DNA of 56,126 bases from Porphyromonas sp. (GCA_029983505.1 JASBZK010000011.1:1-56126); one strand, 5' to 3'. Positions 16,918-25,857 are shown, numbered from the stretch's first letter. The notes: generated by a model from the sequence alone, not told the origin. Made by a program: numbers and translations.

Positions 16918-17838
16918 TTAGAGCGCTATTTTGACCAGCACGGGAGCGTGGTCGGAGAGGTAAAGGTGGTTCGCGTCGCTGTCGTCCTCGTTAAGGACGG
17001 CATTCGTCAAGATGTCCGTTCCGTCCGAGCCGACGAAGATGTAATCAATCAATGGACGCTCTGCCACGGGAAGATGTCCGAAGTCGTGGAAGCTCCAGTC
17101 GGCACCCGATTTTTCTTTGGCATACTGTCTGCTGTCCAATATCGGACGGGGAAGCCCTTCATTGTCCTCCATGGCGAGGATCACATCGGAAGAGGGATCG
17201 GCGTTGAAGTCTCCCGTGAGGACAATCTCCCGGTCTCCCGCAAGCTCCAGAGCCCTCTCTTTGATCATCCGGACACTGTTGGCACGAGCCACCTGTCCCA
17301 TGTGGTCGAGATGGGTGTTCATAAAGAGCAGTTCTCTTCCGGTCGTCTTCTCTTTCAATATCGCCCAGACGGTCGTCCTTTCGCAGGCCGCATCCCAGCC
17401 CATAGAGGGCTTATCCGGCGTCTCGGAGAGCCAGAAGTGTCCTTTGCCCACGACTTCGAAGCGGTCTTTTTTCCATAGTAGCGGTTGGTACTCGCCCTTC
17501 TCGAGCCCGTCTTCACGCCCCACGCCGTAGAATTCGTAGCCGGGGTGTGCGCCGAGGAGATCTTCGAGCTGGTTGTGCAGCACTTCTTGAGCCCCGATCA
17601 CGTCCGGCGCTATGCTGTCGAGGAAAGCGTTGACTTTTGGAAGCCTATTTGCCCACACGTTGGCTCCGTCGTCAGGATTGTCGTAGCGGACGTTGAAGGT
17701 GAGGACGGAGATCGTGGCTGCTGCGTCATCGGAAGTGTCCACAGCCTCCGTACTTTTGGTTTCTTTGGGCTGACAACCGAGGAGCAGGGCACAACCAAGA
17801 AGAGCCGAAAGCGTCCTTTTGAGATGAGAGAGATTCAT
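16918..17838 (-). CDS. Endonuclease/exonuclease/phosphatase family lipoprotein
   Basis: A 306-aa protein with a lipoprotein signal (LSALLGCALLLGC, lipid cysteine near residue 22). The DNase I-like fold shows its motifs in order: LTFNVRYDNPDDGANVWANR (about 45-65), GAQEVL, NTHLDHMG (about 172), TGDFNADPSSD (about 208) and SDHAPVLVKI at the C-terminus. These are the metal-binding and catalytic residues of the EEP superfamily, which hydrolyses phosphodiesters in nucleic acids, lipids or inositides. The location suggests a periplasm- or surface-facing enzyme. Its start overlaps the stop of the metallophosphoesterase gene by 4 bp (ATGA). Confidence 0.92.
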   Translation of the reverse strand: MNLSHLKRTLSALLGCALLLGCQPKETKSTEAVDTSDDAAATISVLTFNVRYDNPDDGANVWANRLPKVNAFLDSIAPDVIGAQEVLHNQLEDLLGAHPGYEFYGVGREDGLEKGEYQPLLWKKDRFEVVGKGHFWLSETPDKPSMGWDAACERTTVWAILKEKTTGRELLFMNTHLDHMGQVARANSVRMIKERALELAGDREIVLTGDFNADPSSDVILAMEDNEGLPRPILDSRQYAKEKSGADWSFHDFGHLPVAERPLIDYIFVGSDGTDILTNAVLNEDDSDANHLYLSDHAPVLVKIAL

Positions 17839-19085
17839 GGATTAGTATGTCTGTCTTTATGAGTGATGAAAATGGAATCAAAGGGTAGGGCATCGCCTTG
17901 GACGAAAGAGCGCAGAGCAAGTGTGTCGCGCTTGACTTCCAGACTGACGAAATACCGCTCTCCGCTGCGCGAAACACGGTGCTCGGCGGGATCGCCCACC
18001 GGGTACGTCTTCGCTGATGAGCTGCTCACAAGGTGAACCACGCCCCCGAGTTCGTTGCGGGAATAGGCGTGGTCGTGCCCCGAGAGATAGAGGTCCACGC
18101 CCATCTCCTCCATCAGGGGCTGAAGGGCGTAGTCTACGGTGTAATTATTACGCCCCTTTCGGACCGAGAAGATGGGGTGGTGTCCCATTACGATGAGAAA
18201 AGGGTCGTCTTTCCGCTCCGAGAGAACCGTCCTAAGCCAGCTGTTCATTCGAGGGAAAAACCATGCGTAGACGTTCGTGTCGAGGACAACGATACGTGCG
18301 AAAGGATAGTCTACGAAGTAGGAGGCGCCTTCCGGGGTCCGAGGTCCGTTATCCGGCATCTCGAAGATAAAAGGCCACCGGTCATCGAGATCGAAATTGA
18401 GCCCCATCTGGTACTCGTGATTGCCGGCTACGGGTATAAAGGGAATCTTCCCTGCGACCGAAGAGACATCCCGGTAGAAGAGCGCCCAAAACTTATTATG
18501 GGGTCTCTCTATCTGATCGCCCCCAAAGAGCCAGGCGTCTGCTTCGGGGATCGCTTCGGAGACTTCCCGAATGAAGGCATCCGTCCCGGTCGGCTCCCGA
18601 TCCTGTATGTCCCCGATGTAGACGAAACGCAGGGTCTGTGTCTCTTTGGACCGTATGACGAACGAGGACTCGAAAAGGGTCGTCTTCGAAGTGTCTTTGA
18701 TTCGGTACGAGAAGAGTTCCTCCTCCCTAAGCCCGGAAAGCTTTATGCCGTACACGTAAGTCACTCCGCCTCCGGTCGCCACTTTCGTGACCTTTGGAGT
18801 TCGGCGGAAAAATTGGCCGTACCTCGCTCCCCGAACCTCCAGACTCAGCCCGAGACTGTCTCCGGACACCCACGTAATCGTGCGCTCGGTCACGCCATCC
18901 TCTCCGGGCAAGAGGTAGACGCGTTCCGGCTTGGGTGGGAGGACAAAAGGCTCCTCAGACAGGTCCCCGAACCAGACGTCCCAATTGACGGCGAGCACCG
19001 TCCCCGCGACCAAAACAAACGCAAGGAGTGCCATAAGGCACCCTTTATGACCTTTGGCACTCCTTGGGGTAGATCTAAAATTCAT
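17835..19085 (-). CDS. Membrane-anchored calcineurin-like metallophosphoesterase
   Basis: A 416-aa protein with an N-terminal membrane anchor or uncleaved signal (LMALLAFVLVAGTVLAVNW, about residues 17-35). A fibronectin-like segment (about 50-135) precedes the phosphoesterase domain, the order found in purple-acid-phosphatase-like proteins. Metal-binding motifs are YIGDIQD (about 155), FGGDQIE, AGNHEY (about 220), MGHHP and SGHDHAY (about 338). The substrate is unknown. It starts 3 bp after the stop of cysS and overlaps the following EEP gene, giving a cysS-MPE-EEP operon with two extracytoplasmic phosphoesterases. Confidence 0.92.
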   Translation of the reverse strand: MNFRSTPRSAKGHKGCLMALLAFVLVAGTVLAVNWDVWFGDLSEEPFVLPPKPERVYLLPGEDGVTERTITWVSGDSLGLSLEVRGARYGQFFRRTPKVTKVATGGGVTYVYGIKLSGLREEELFSYRIKDTSKTTLFESSFVIRSKETQTLRFVYIGDIQDREPTGTDAFIREVSEAIPEADAWLFGGDQIERPHNKFWALFYRDVSSVAGKIPFIPVAGNHEYQMGLNFDLDDRWPFIFEMPDNGPRTPEGASYFVDYPFARIVVLDTNVYAWFFPRMNSWLRTVLSERKDDPFLIVMGHHPIFSVRKGRNNYTVDYALQPLMEEMGVDLYLSGHDHAYSRNELGGVVHLVSSSSAKTYPVGDPAEHRVSRSGERYFVSLEVKRDTLALRSFVQGDALPFDSIFITHKDRHTNP

Positions 19086-19088
19086 TCT

Positions 19089-20582
19089 TTAGCCGAGCTT
19101 CCATTCGGTGCCCTCCTTGGTGTCTTTGATGACGAAGCCGAGGCGGGTGAGTTCGTCCCTGATTTTGTCGCTCTTAGCCCAGTCCTTATTGGCCTTGGCC
19201 TCTTGTCGAAGGGAGAGGAGAAGCTCCATAGCTCCGTCGAAAGCTTCCCGGTGTCCGGACGCTCCGGCGGCTCCTTTCGGGAGGATGCCGAGGATGTCGA
19301 AGAGGAAAGTCTCAAACAGCTCTTTCAATGAGGACAGTTGGTCTGCGGTGAGCTTGAGGTCGCCATTTTTCGCCGTATTGATGAGGCGGGCTGCATCGAA
19401 GAGTTCGGCGATGACTTTCGCGCTATTGAGGTCTTCACTGAGTGCTTCGTAGCACTTTTCTTCAAACGGAGGTAAGGTCTCCGTGCTTTCGGAAACGGGC
19501 GTGATTTTCTCCAAAGACGCATACGCATCAAGCAGCCGTTCGAGACCTTTTTGGGAGGACTTTAGGGCTTCGTTGGAGAAGTCCACCGTGGAGCGGTAGT
19601 GGGCTTGGAGGATAAAGAACCGTATCGTCATCGGGTCGTAAGCCTCTTCGAGTGCAGGGTGATCGCCGGAGAAAAACTGCTCCAAGGTGATGAAGTTGCC
19701 CAGTGATTTGCCCATCTTCTGACCGTTGATGGTAATCATATTATTGTGCATCCAAGTGTGCACGATCTCGTGACCTTCGGCTGCCACGGCTTGAGCGATT
19801 TCGCATTCGTGGTGGGGAAAAACGAGGTCCATACCCCCGCCGTGAATGTCAAAAGAGGTGCCTAAGTATTTCCGCCCCATCGCCGTGCACTCAATGTGCC
19901 ACCCCGGGAATCCTTTTCCCCAAGGACTGCTCCACTTCATAATGTGCTCGGGCTTGGCATGTTTCCAGAGCGCGAAGTCGAGGGCGTTCCGCTTCTCGTC
20001 CTGCCCGTCCAGAGATCGGGTACGGGAGAGCATCTCGTCGATGTCCCGGTTGGAGAGGACACCGTAATGGTGGTCTTTATTGTACTTGGCGACGTCAAAG
20101 TAGATAGAACCTTGGGACTCGTAGGCATATCCGCTCTTGAGTATCTCCTCGACCATCTCGATCTGCTCGATGATGTGACCTGTGGCCATCGGCTCGATGG
20201 AGGGCGGAAGGACATTAAGCGCATCCATATCCCTGTGGTACCTCGTGAGGTAGTGCTGCACCACTTCCATCGGTTCTATTTGTTCGAGACGGGCTTTCTT
20301 TTCGATCTTGTCCTCTCCGTCGTCGGCGTCGTGCTCGAGGTGACCCACATCCGTGATGTTGCGCACATACCTCACCTTGTAACCAAGGTGTGTGAGGTAA
20401 CGGAAGAGTAGGTCAAAAGTAATCGCAGGTCTCGCGTGTCCGAGGTGTGCATCCCCGTAGACCGTGGGGCCGCAGACGTAGAGACCTACGTTTGGAGCCG
20501 CGATGGGACGAAAGACTTCAAGTGTGCGGGTGCGGGTGTTATAGAGGGTCAGAGCCTCTCTTTGTTTGGCCAAATCTGCCAT
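19089..20582 (-). CDS. cysS: Cysteinyl-tRNA synthetase
   Basis: A 497-aa class I synthetase that charges tRNA-Cys. The HIGH signature is AHLGHARP (about residues 45-52), the KMSKS loop is KMGKSLGNF (about 290), and the zinc ligands include Cys37 in YVCGPTVYG, the cysteine in GWHIECTAMG and the residues of PHHECEIAQ. I chose the start MADLAKQREALTLYNT at 20582 instead of a frame 13 residues longer, because the family begins at about this point. First gene of the operon with the two phosphoesterases; the gap upstream contains repeat array 5. Confidence 0.97.
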   Translation of the reverse strand: MADLAKQREALTLYNTRTRTLEVFRPIAAPNVGLYVCGPTVYGDAHLGHARPAITFDLLFRYLTHLGYKVRYVRNITDVGHLEHDADDGEDKIEKKARLEQIEPMEVVQHYLTRYHRDMDALNVLPPSIEPMATGHIIEQIEMVEEILKSGYAYESQGSIYFDVAKYNKDHHYGVLSNRDIDEMLSRTRSLDGQDEKRNALDFALWKHAKPEHIMKWSSPWGKGFPGWHIECTAMGRKYLGTSFDIHGGGMDLVFPHHECEIAQAVAAEGHEIVHTWMHNNMITINGQKMGKSLGNFITLEQFFSGDHPALEEAYDPMTIRFFILQAHYRSTVDFSNEALKSSQKGLERLLDAYASLEKITPVSESTETLPPFEEKCYEALSEDLNSAKVIAELFDAARLINTAKNGDLKLTADQLSSLKELFETFLFDILGILPKGAAGASGHREAFDGAMELLLSLRQEAKANKDWAKSDKIRDELTRLGFVIKDTKEGTEWKLG

Positions 20583-20648
20583 TATGGTATATCGTTTGGA
20601 TGGATTGTGTTTGACGTGCAAATGAGGAAGCGAAGGTGCGTCTTTTTT

Positions 20649-20727
20649 TGCACAGACCGAAAAATATTCCCCGGTACGTGTCTCACGGTCAAAAGGTACA
20701 GACCCGGACGCGCTCGAGGTACAGACC
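20649..20727. repeat. 23-bp pitch repeat array 5
   Basis: Four units: 20649 (TGCACAGACC), 20673 (GGTACGTGTC), 20695 (GGTACAGACC) and 20718 (GGTACAGACC), with pitches 24, 22 and 23. It lies between the DJ-1 gene stop and the cysS start, both on the minus strand. Confidence 0.8.
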
Positions 20728-20740
20728 GAAATTCGGGCGT

Positions 20741-21328
20741 CTATTTCAGAAAGGGCAATGTCTCCACGCCCTTCTCGTGTAGGAGGAGATCGGAGGCTAC
20801 TTCCCTTGCCTTTTCCTCTCCTTCAATCTTGGACAGAATAGCCACGCCGAAAGCGAGTCCGTAGACGGGACCGCGTCCGGTGATGACGTTCCCGTCAATG
20901 TAAGCCTCTGCGTCGTGGTGCTCTGCGCCTTTCAGTTCCGCCTCCATACCCGGGTAGATGGTCGCTTTTTTGCCCTCCAAGAGTCCCATATCCCCAAGGA
21001 CCATAGGCGAAGCACACATGGCGCCGACTATTTTTTGGTCGTCATAGTAAGCTTGCAAATAGGCTCTGACCTCTTTTGAAGCTTTGAGGCGCTCAGCATT
21101 GCCCAAGCCTCCGGGGAGGGCGACGGCATCGACCTTTTCCGAAGACTTCGAGACTTCGGACAAAGTGTGATCTGCGGTAAACTGGAGTCCGTGGGCGCCT
21201 TCTACCGCGGGGGTGCTGTTGATCGTCACAAAACGGGCATCCACGCCGCCTCTGCGAAGCGCGTCCCAGGTCCCGATGGCTTCGGTTTCTTCGAAGCCGT
21301 CTGCGATGAGGATATAAGCTTTCTTCAT
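20741..21328 (-). CDS. DJ-1/PfpI family protein
   Basis: A 195-aa protein of the DJ-1/ThiJ group. The nucleophile cysteine is Cys105 in GAMCASPMVL, the family's nucleophile elbow, and the conserved acidic residue is in DGFEETEA (Glu14-16). LPGGLGNAERL is the usual glycine-rich loop. DJ-1 relatives act as glyoxalase III, deglycase or redox chaperones; which applies here cannot be decided. It follows tonB after 25 bp, so it is the last gene of the pdxJ-exbB-exbD-tonB unit. Confidence 0.93.
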   Translation of the reverse strand: MKKAYILIADGFEETEAIGTWDALRRGGVDARFVTINSTPAVEGAHGLQFTADHTLSEVSKSSEKVDAVALPGGLGNAERLKASKEVRAYLQAYYDDQKIVGAMCASPMVLGDMGLLEGKKATIYPGMEAELKGAEHHDAEAYIDGNVITGRGPVYGLAFGVAILSKIEGEEKAREVASDLLLHEKGVETLPFLK

Positions 21329-21353
21329 GGCTTTCAGTCGTTTGAGAAGTTTG

Positions 21354-22178
21354 TTATTTAAGGCGATAGCGGTAGGTGATGGTTCCTACTTGATTATTGA
21401 TGCCGTCTGTCTCGGTGAAACGGGCGCTGCGGGCCGCTTTCATCGCACTCTGGCGCATCGCATAGTCCGAGATGGTGGTGCCGGTACCCAGGTTGGTGCT
21501 GATGACCTTGCCGGACGGGTCGACCGTGATCTGCACCACAATGGTGCCTTCCACTTGTGCCGTGAAAGAGGGACGGGGCAGCGCACCCACGAGCTTGCGT
21601 CCCGAGAGGCTGTAAGAGCCGAATCCTCCCACGCCCACGTTGACACCGCCGCGCTCTACGTTGCCGTCGGGCGATCCCTCTTTACCCGTCGTTGCTCCAT
21701 CAGCGCTTTCGCCCGATCCGTTGGTTCGTGAGGCGTTGCCAAATGCCCCGCTCACGTTCTTCTTGATTTCTTCCTGCCTCTTTCGGGCTTCCTCTTCGGC
21801 GCGCTTCTTCCTGATCTGCTCCTGGCGGACGATCTCGGCTCTTCTAAGCGCTTCGTCGTCTACAGGCTTCTTCTTAGGTTGCGGCTGGAGGGCAGGCGCA
21901 TCGCTATGTTCTTGGGTCAGAAGTTGCTCTTCCGGAGCCGCTTCCTCGGTGGGTGTGGGCGGCGCGATTTCTTCGAGCGGAAGGTACGCTTCGGGGTTCA
22001 TAGAGCCCTGTACGGCGATCATATCGCCGATGTTGACCATTATGCCTCCGAGGTCTTCGTCCTGAGGCACCGCCTTCGGGATAAAGATGAATAGAAGCAA
22101 GACGATGAGTGCGGCATGGACGGCAATCGAAGCCGCTACCGCAACACCTTTGCGTCTTAGTCTTTCTCTTTGAGACAT
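21354..22178 (-). CDS. tonB: Energy transducer TonB
   Basis: A 274-aa TonB-type protein. One N-terminal transmembrane helix (about residues 12-33) is followed by a proline/glutamate-rich and then a lysine/arginine-rich periplasmic spacer (PPTPTEEAAPEEQ, then PKKKPVDDEALRRAEIVRQEQ). The C-terminal domain (about 200-274, VEGTIVVQITVDPSGKVISTNLG, then AARSARF and GTITYRYRLK) contacts the TonB box of outer-membrane receptors. With ExbB and ExbD, encoded just upstream, it transmits the proton-motive force to TonB-dependent transporters such as SusC/RagA proteins. Eight bp separate it from exbD. Confidence 0.94.
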   Translation of the reverse strand: MSQRERLRRKGVAVAASIAVHAALIVLLLFIFIPKAVPQDEDLGGIMVNIGDMIAVQGSMNPEAYLPLEEIAPPTPTEEAAPEEQLLTQEHSDAPALQPQPKKKPVDDEALRRAEIVRQEQIRKKRAEEEARKRQEEIKKNVSGAFGNASRTNGSGESADGATTGKEGSPDGNVERGGVNVGVGGFGSYSLSGRKLVGALPRPSFTAQVEGTIVVQITVDPSGKVISTNLGTGTTISDYAMRQSAMKAARSARFTETDGINNQVGTITYRYRLK

Positions 22179-22185
22179 TTCTGCT

Positions 22186-22608
22186 TTATTGTGCTTTACC
22201 GGTCAGTGGTCTTGTGGCCAAGACCATCTTGTAGTTATTTTCCACCGCGATATTAAGTACGCGCACGACTTCCTTGTAGGGGACGCTTTCGTCGGCATAG
22301 AGTGCGACGTACATATCGGGGTTCTGCGCCGTCGTCGAGGCTAAGATCGGAGCAATCTCCTCGAAGAGGACTTCCCGATCGCTCTCTTTACCCACGCCGA
22401 TGAAGTACCTTAGGTCTTTGTCGAGTGTGATACGGGTCACGGGCTTGGCCTGAGTCTGCTCTTTGCTCTGCGGCAACGTAACTTTCAGCGCACTCGGGAC
22501 GACCAACGTGCTCGTGACCATAAAGAAGATGAGGAGGAGAAAGATGACGTCCGTCATGGAAGCCATACTGAAGTTCTCCATGACGCCGCTCTTGCGTTTT
22601 AGTTTCAT
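22186..22608 (-). CDS. exbD: Biopolymer transport protein ExbD/TolR
   Basis: A 140-aa protein with one transmembrane helix (MASMTDVIFLLLIFFMVTSTLVV, about residues 16-38). The aspartate at its start (TDVIF) is the conserved proton-binding residue. The periplasmic domain follows. It forms the motor with ExbB for TonB. The start overlaps the exbB stop by 4 bp (ATGA). Confidence 0.95.
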   Translation of the reverse strand: MKLKRKSGVMENFSMASMTDVIFLLLIFFMVTSTLVVPSALKVTLPQSKEQTQAKPVTRITLDKDLRYFIGVGKESDREVLFEEIAPILASTTAQNPDMYVALYADESVPYKEVVRVLNIAVENNYKMVLATRPLTGKAQ

Positions 22609-23315
22609 CTCTTTACCGGTTCGTTAAGGAGATCCATAAATTCGAGCGCTTCGGTCTCGGACTTGGTGACCACTTTGTCCACTTGTGCGACGAGGTGGTT
22701 GTACATAAAGAGGGCGATGATTCCGACGATAAGACCTCCGACCGTCGTAACGAGTGCCTCATATATGCCGCTCGAGAGGAGCGTGACGTCCACATTGGAG
22801 CCGGCTGTAGCCATATCATAGAACGCGGTAATCATACCGGTAACGGTGCCGAGGAATCCGATCATCGGCGACCCGGATGCCACTGTGGCGAGCGCGGGGA
22901 GATTTTTCTCAAGCTTGGCGACTTCGATGTTACCGACGTTTTCGATGGCCGTCATAATGTCTTGCGTGGGGCGCCCAAGGCGTTCGATGCCTTTGGCTAT
23001 CATACGCGCACCGGGCGTATTTTGTGCCTCGCAGAGGTCGCGTGCCGACTGTGTCTTGCCCTCACGTATGTAATCCCTTATTTTTTGGAGGAAAGAGGGG
23101 TCTTTTTTGCTCATTGCCTTGAGGAGGAGAGAGCGTTCGACAAAGATGTAGACCGCCACTAAGCTCAGGAGCAGGAGGACGATCATAATCCATCCTCCCT
23201 TAAGCGCAAGATCCCAGACGGAGAGACCGGGGTCGGTCGTTACGGCGGTCGATACCTCAGAGAGGTTAGGCATAGTTTGTGCGAGCGAGTCGGTCGCAAT
23301 CTGTAGTAAGTGCAT
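22605..23315 (-). CDS. exbB: MotA/TolQ/ExbB proton channel family protein
   Basis: A 236-aa inner-membrane protein with three transmembrane regions (about residues 35-60, 150-175 and 187-215). The TolQ/ExbB signature includes LATVASGSPMIGFLGTVTGMITAF and YEALVTTVGGLIVGIIALFMYN. It forms the proton channel that powers TonB. The gene lies 42 bp after pdxJ and overlaps exbD. pdxJ-exbB-exbD-tonB is a recurring Bacteroidetes order. Confidence 0.95.
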   Translation of the reverse strand: MHLLQIATDSLAQTMPNLSEVSTAVTTDPGLSVWDLALKGGWIMIVLLLLSLVAVYIFVERSLLLKAMSKKDPSFLQKIRDYIREGKTQSARDLCEAQNTPGARMIAKGIERLGRPTQDIMTAIENVGNIEVAKLEKNLPALATVASGSPMIGFLGTVTGMITAFYDMATAGSNVDVTLLSSGIYEALVTTVGGLIVGIIALFMYNHLVAQVDKVVTKSETEALEFMDLLNEPVKR

Positions 23316-23357
23316 GTCTAAAATGTCGTTGTGTCTAAATGAATCCCCTCCTTAATT

Positions 23358-24071
23358 TTATTTCAGGCAGTCAAGATACCTTTTTATCGTCTCTTCATAC
23401 CCCATATACAGGGCGTCGCAGATGACCGCGTGTCCTATCGAGACTTCGTCAAGCTCCGGGATTTCTTCGTGAAAATAGCGGAGGTTTTCGAGGTCGAGAT
23501 CGTGTCCCGCGTTGAGACCGAGTCCCAATCTTTTTGCTTCTTTTGCCGCTGCGACAAACGGCGTGATTGCTGCTTTTCTGTCCGCCCGGTACCCGGACGC
23601 GTACGGCTCGGTGTAGAGCTCCACGCGGTCTGTCCCTACGGACTTGGCGTCGGCTAAGTTCGGTGGCTCGGTGCCGACGAAGATGCTGACCCTGATCCCG
23701 GCGTCCTTAAAGTCCCCGACGACCTTGGTCAAAAACTCCCGGTGCTCGCTGACCACCCAGCCCGCATTGCTGGTGAGTACGCCCGGCGGATCGGGTACAA
23801 GGGTGACCTGGGCAGGCTTCACTTCGAGAACCAATTTGATGAAGTCCTCGCTCGGGTACCCTTCTATGTTGAACTCGGTGGAAATGACCGACTTCAGGTC
23901 GTAAACATCCTTGTACTTGATGTGTCTTCCGTCCGGACGTGGATGGACGGTGATGCCTTGCGCTCCGAATCTTTCGAGATCGAGTGCCGTTTTTACCACG
24001 TCAGGGTTATTGTGTCCCCTGGCGTTGCGCAGCGTTGCTACCTTATTTACGTTTACACTCAGCTTGGTCAT
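23358..24071 (-). CDS. pdxJ: Pyridoxine 5'-phosphate synthase
   Basis: A 237-aa TIM-barrel enzyme that condenses 1-deoxyxylulose 5-phosphate with 3-amino-2-oxopropyl phosphate to make pyridoxine 5'-phosphate (the DXP-dependent vitamin B6 route). Typical features are KLSVNVNKVATLRNARG at the N-terminus, GITVHPRPDGRHI, VTLVPD, RVELYTEPYA, LGLNAGHDL and SIGHAVICDAL. Length is normal. The gene heads the exbB-exbD-tonB-DJ-1 unit; its own function is unrelated to that motor. Confidence 0.97.
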   Translation of the reverse strand: MTKLSVNVNKVATLRNARGHNNPDVVKTALDLERFGAQGITVHPRPDGRHIKYKDVYDLKSVISTEFNIEGYPSEDFIKLVLEVKPAQVTLVPDPPGVLTSNAGWVVSEHREFLTKVVGDFKDAGIRVSIFVGTEPPNLADAKSVGTDRVELYTEPYASGYRADRKAAITPFVAAAKEAKRLGLGLNAGHDLDLENLRYFHEEIPELDEVSIGHAVICDALYMGYEETIKRYLDCLK

Positions 24072-24105
24072 AACTTCTTTTGCTTGGGAGATTCCTTTCC
24101 TCTTA

Positions 24106-24113
24106 CAAATTTA
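24106..24113 (-). promoter_or_regulatory. Candidate -7 element for pdxJ
   Basis: On the minus strand TAAATTTG fits TAnnTTTG and gives a leader of about 28 nt. No TTTG at 19-21 bp was found. Confidence 0.35.
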
Positions 24114-24297
24114 GCCAAATCTGCAAAGACAGCGCACACCTTACCGCTTATTTCCCATTCTATTGTCCATCTTCCCTGTTGCTTTTGGGGCAAAACGACC
24201 TGATCGAGTTTGTATAAGGGAGAATGAGCCTTTGGGGTGAGGCTCCGGTTTATCCTCCGATCGGGACTTTATTTAGGCTCTGACGCGGATTTGACGA

Positions 24298-24398
24298 GAT
24301 ACAGACCAAGAATCTTTCGAGACACAGACCAAGACTTTTGCGAGGTACAGGTCAAAACTTTTTCGAGGTACAGTCCAAGATTTTTCGAGATACAGTCC
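24298..24398. repeat. 23-bp pitch repeat array 6 (five units, one orientation)
   Basis: Units at 24298 (GATACAGACC), 24321 (GACACAGACC), 24344 (GGTACAGGTC), 24367 (GGTACAGTCC) and 24389 (GATACAGTCC); pitches 23, 23, 23 and 22. Spacers are similar (AAGA/AAAA-nTTTTnCGA). This is the longest run in a single orientation and shows the repeat most plainly. It fills part of the 479-bp gap between the OmpA stop and the pdxJ start; the rest of the gap holds the OmpA terminator and no gene. Confidence 0.85.
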
Positions 24399-24483
24399 AA
24401 GGCTGGGCAGAGCTTCGAGACCACTTTGGACACGCGCTTTTAGGCAAAAGGTGAGGCAGGTGAAGTGTGGGTAGCGAGATGCC

Positions 24484-24522
24484 AAAAATAGGAGTGCCTG
24501 CAAGATGCAAGCACTCCTATTT
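24484..24522 (-). terminator. Terminator of the OmpA gene
   Basis: AAATAGGAGTGC and GCACTCCTATTT form a 12-bp stem with additional TGCA pairing in the loop. A T-run follows on the minus strand (plus AAAAA). It lies 28 bp past the OmpA stop codon. Confidence 0.87.
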
Positions 24523-24550
24523 GAGTTATGAAGTAATCTCTTAGGGGAGA

Positions 24551-25726
24551 TTATTTGTTCTTCATGATAACCACGCGGTTCCAAGCGTTGGTTTCGAACG
24601 GTTGAACCGTGTCACCCTTGTAGTCGATGGTGATGAGGTCAGAAGGAACGCCGTATTCTTCGATGAGGACGTCAGCGACGTTGCGCGCACGCTTTTCGGA
24701 GAGCGTCATATTGTAGTCGGGGTTACCCGTTTCTACGTCAGCATAACCGGTTACGGTGATAGGCGTGTTGGTAGACTTCACGAATTCAGCAACCTGGTAG
24801 ATGTTGATGAACTGGTTCTTGTCGATCTTCGCAGAGTTGATGCGGAAGTAAACGACGCTTTCCTTTTCAGCTGCAGCAGGAGCTGTAACTTCGGGGCATT
24901 CGGGGCAACGAACAGGACGCTTGCTGAGCTCGGCGTTCTGGCTGCGGAGCGAGTTGATTTCGCTCTGGAGGCTGTTGAGGAGGTCGTAGTCCATAGGTTC
25001 TACGGCTTCGAAAGCCTGGTCGTTGAGACCGAAGGTGAGACCTGCGGTGAACTTCAAGAGCACTTCGTTGGGCTCATAGGAGTTTTCCAAAGTGGGAACT
25101 TCATAGAAGTTACCTACAGCAACGGAAGGAGTCAGGCTGAGCGCAAAGTTGCGAGAGAAGTGGAAGTCGAAGTTGATACCTGCGTTAGCAGTTGCAGAGT
25201 GGATGAAGTTGGCATTCTTGAGGTACTTGTCGGTTGAGTCCTTGGAATCCCATACTCTCTGGGTCATACCGTAACCCACACCGATGAAGGGTACGAAGTG
25301 GAATACGCGGTCAGCGTCGTAGGGCGCCCAGAAGTTGCTCATGTCGAAGAGGAAGTCGATGTGGGGGTTGATACCTACCATCGAGAGGACATAATTATTG
25401 TCCTGCTTAGCTGCGTAGACCTGCTTGAGGAAGTTGTTTTCGATCATCAAGCGGGTACCGAAGTAGGGGTTCCACCAAGTGCCGATACCGAGACCTGCGT
25501 TGTAGCCCATCTTGTCTACGCTCATAACGCCTGCGTTATGCTTCACGCTGGTGAAGAAGAAGGGGAAGTTCACGCCACCCTGGAGAGTGAGGAACCACTT
25601 GCCACCGGTTTTGAAGGCAACATCTTTTGCCGGAGTAGTCTGAGCGTAATCAGAAGTCACTTCTTGAGCGTTTGCCGAGAGGGCAAGAACGCTTGCGAGT
25701 GAGAGCGCTAAAACTTTTGCATTCAT
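24551..25726 (-). CDS. OmpA family outer-membrane protein
   Basis: A 391-aa protein: signal peptide (residues 1-20, ending ALSANAQ), an N-terminal beta-barrel of about 200 residues (alternating aromatic strands, for example KWFLTLQGGVNFPFFF), a short coiled linker (about 245-275, LLNSLQSEINSLRSQNAELSKRPVRCPECPE) and the OmpA peptidoglycan-binding domain (about 285-391, VVYFRINSAKIDKNQ, then YNMTLSEKRARNVADVL). The linker with a CPEC motif after a short heptad stretch resembles the paired major OmpA proteins of Porphyromonas gingivalis, where such cysteines link subunits. A strong promoter upstream and a strong terminator downstream suggest a highly expressed monocistronic gene. Confidence 0.95.
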   Translation of the reverse strand: MNAKVLALSLASVLALSANAQEVTSDYAQTTPAKDVAFKTGGKWFLTLQGGVNFPFFFTSVKHNAGVMSVDKMGYNAGLGIGTWWNPYFGTRLMIENNFLKQVYAAKQDNNYVLSMVGINPHIDFLFDMSNFWAPYDADRVFHFVPFIGVGYGMTQRVWDSKDSTDKYLKNANFIHSATANAGINFDFHFSRNFALSLTPSVAVGNFYEVPTLENSYEPNEVLLKFTAGLTFGLNDQAFEAVEPMDYDLLNSLQSEINSLRSQNAELSKRPVRCPECPEVTAPAAAEKESVVYFRINSAKIDKNQFINIYQVAEFVKSTNTPITVTGYADVETGNPDYNMTLSEKRARNVADVLIEEYGVPSDLITIDYKGDTVQPFETNAWNRVVIMKNK

Positions 25727-25826
25727 AATTTTAGTCGATTTATTAATAATTCAACAATATGTAAGTTCTTTTTCTTTCACAGAAAAGTAGCCCCAAAATC
25801 ACGCTGTCTGCGTGTGAACTACTTCA

Positions 25827-25857
25827 CAAAGGTAAGAATAATTCTCGAGTTTGCAAA
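25827..25857 (-). promoter_or_regulatory. Promoter of the OmpA gene
   Basis: On the minus strand TTTG (plus 25854-25857), a 19-bp spacer and TACCTTTG (plus 25827-25834) match the Bacteroidetes consensus exactly. Start near 25820; leader of about 95 nt. Confidence 0.78.

Noticed and set aside
24298..24398. CRISPR array
   Set aside because: The conserved part is only about 10 bp and degenerate, the spacers are about 13 bp and often similar, there are 4-6 units, and no cas gene is present.
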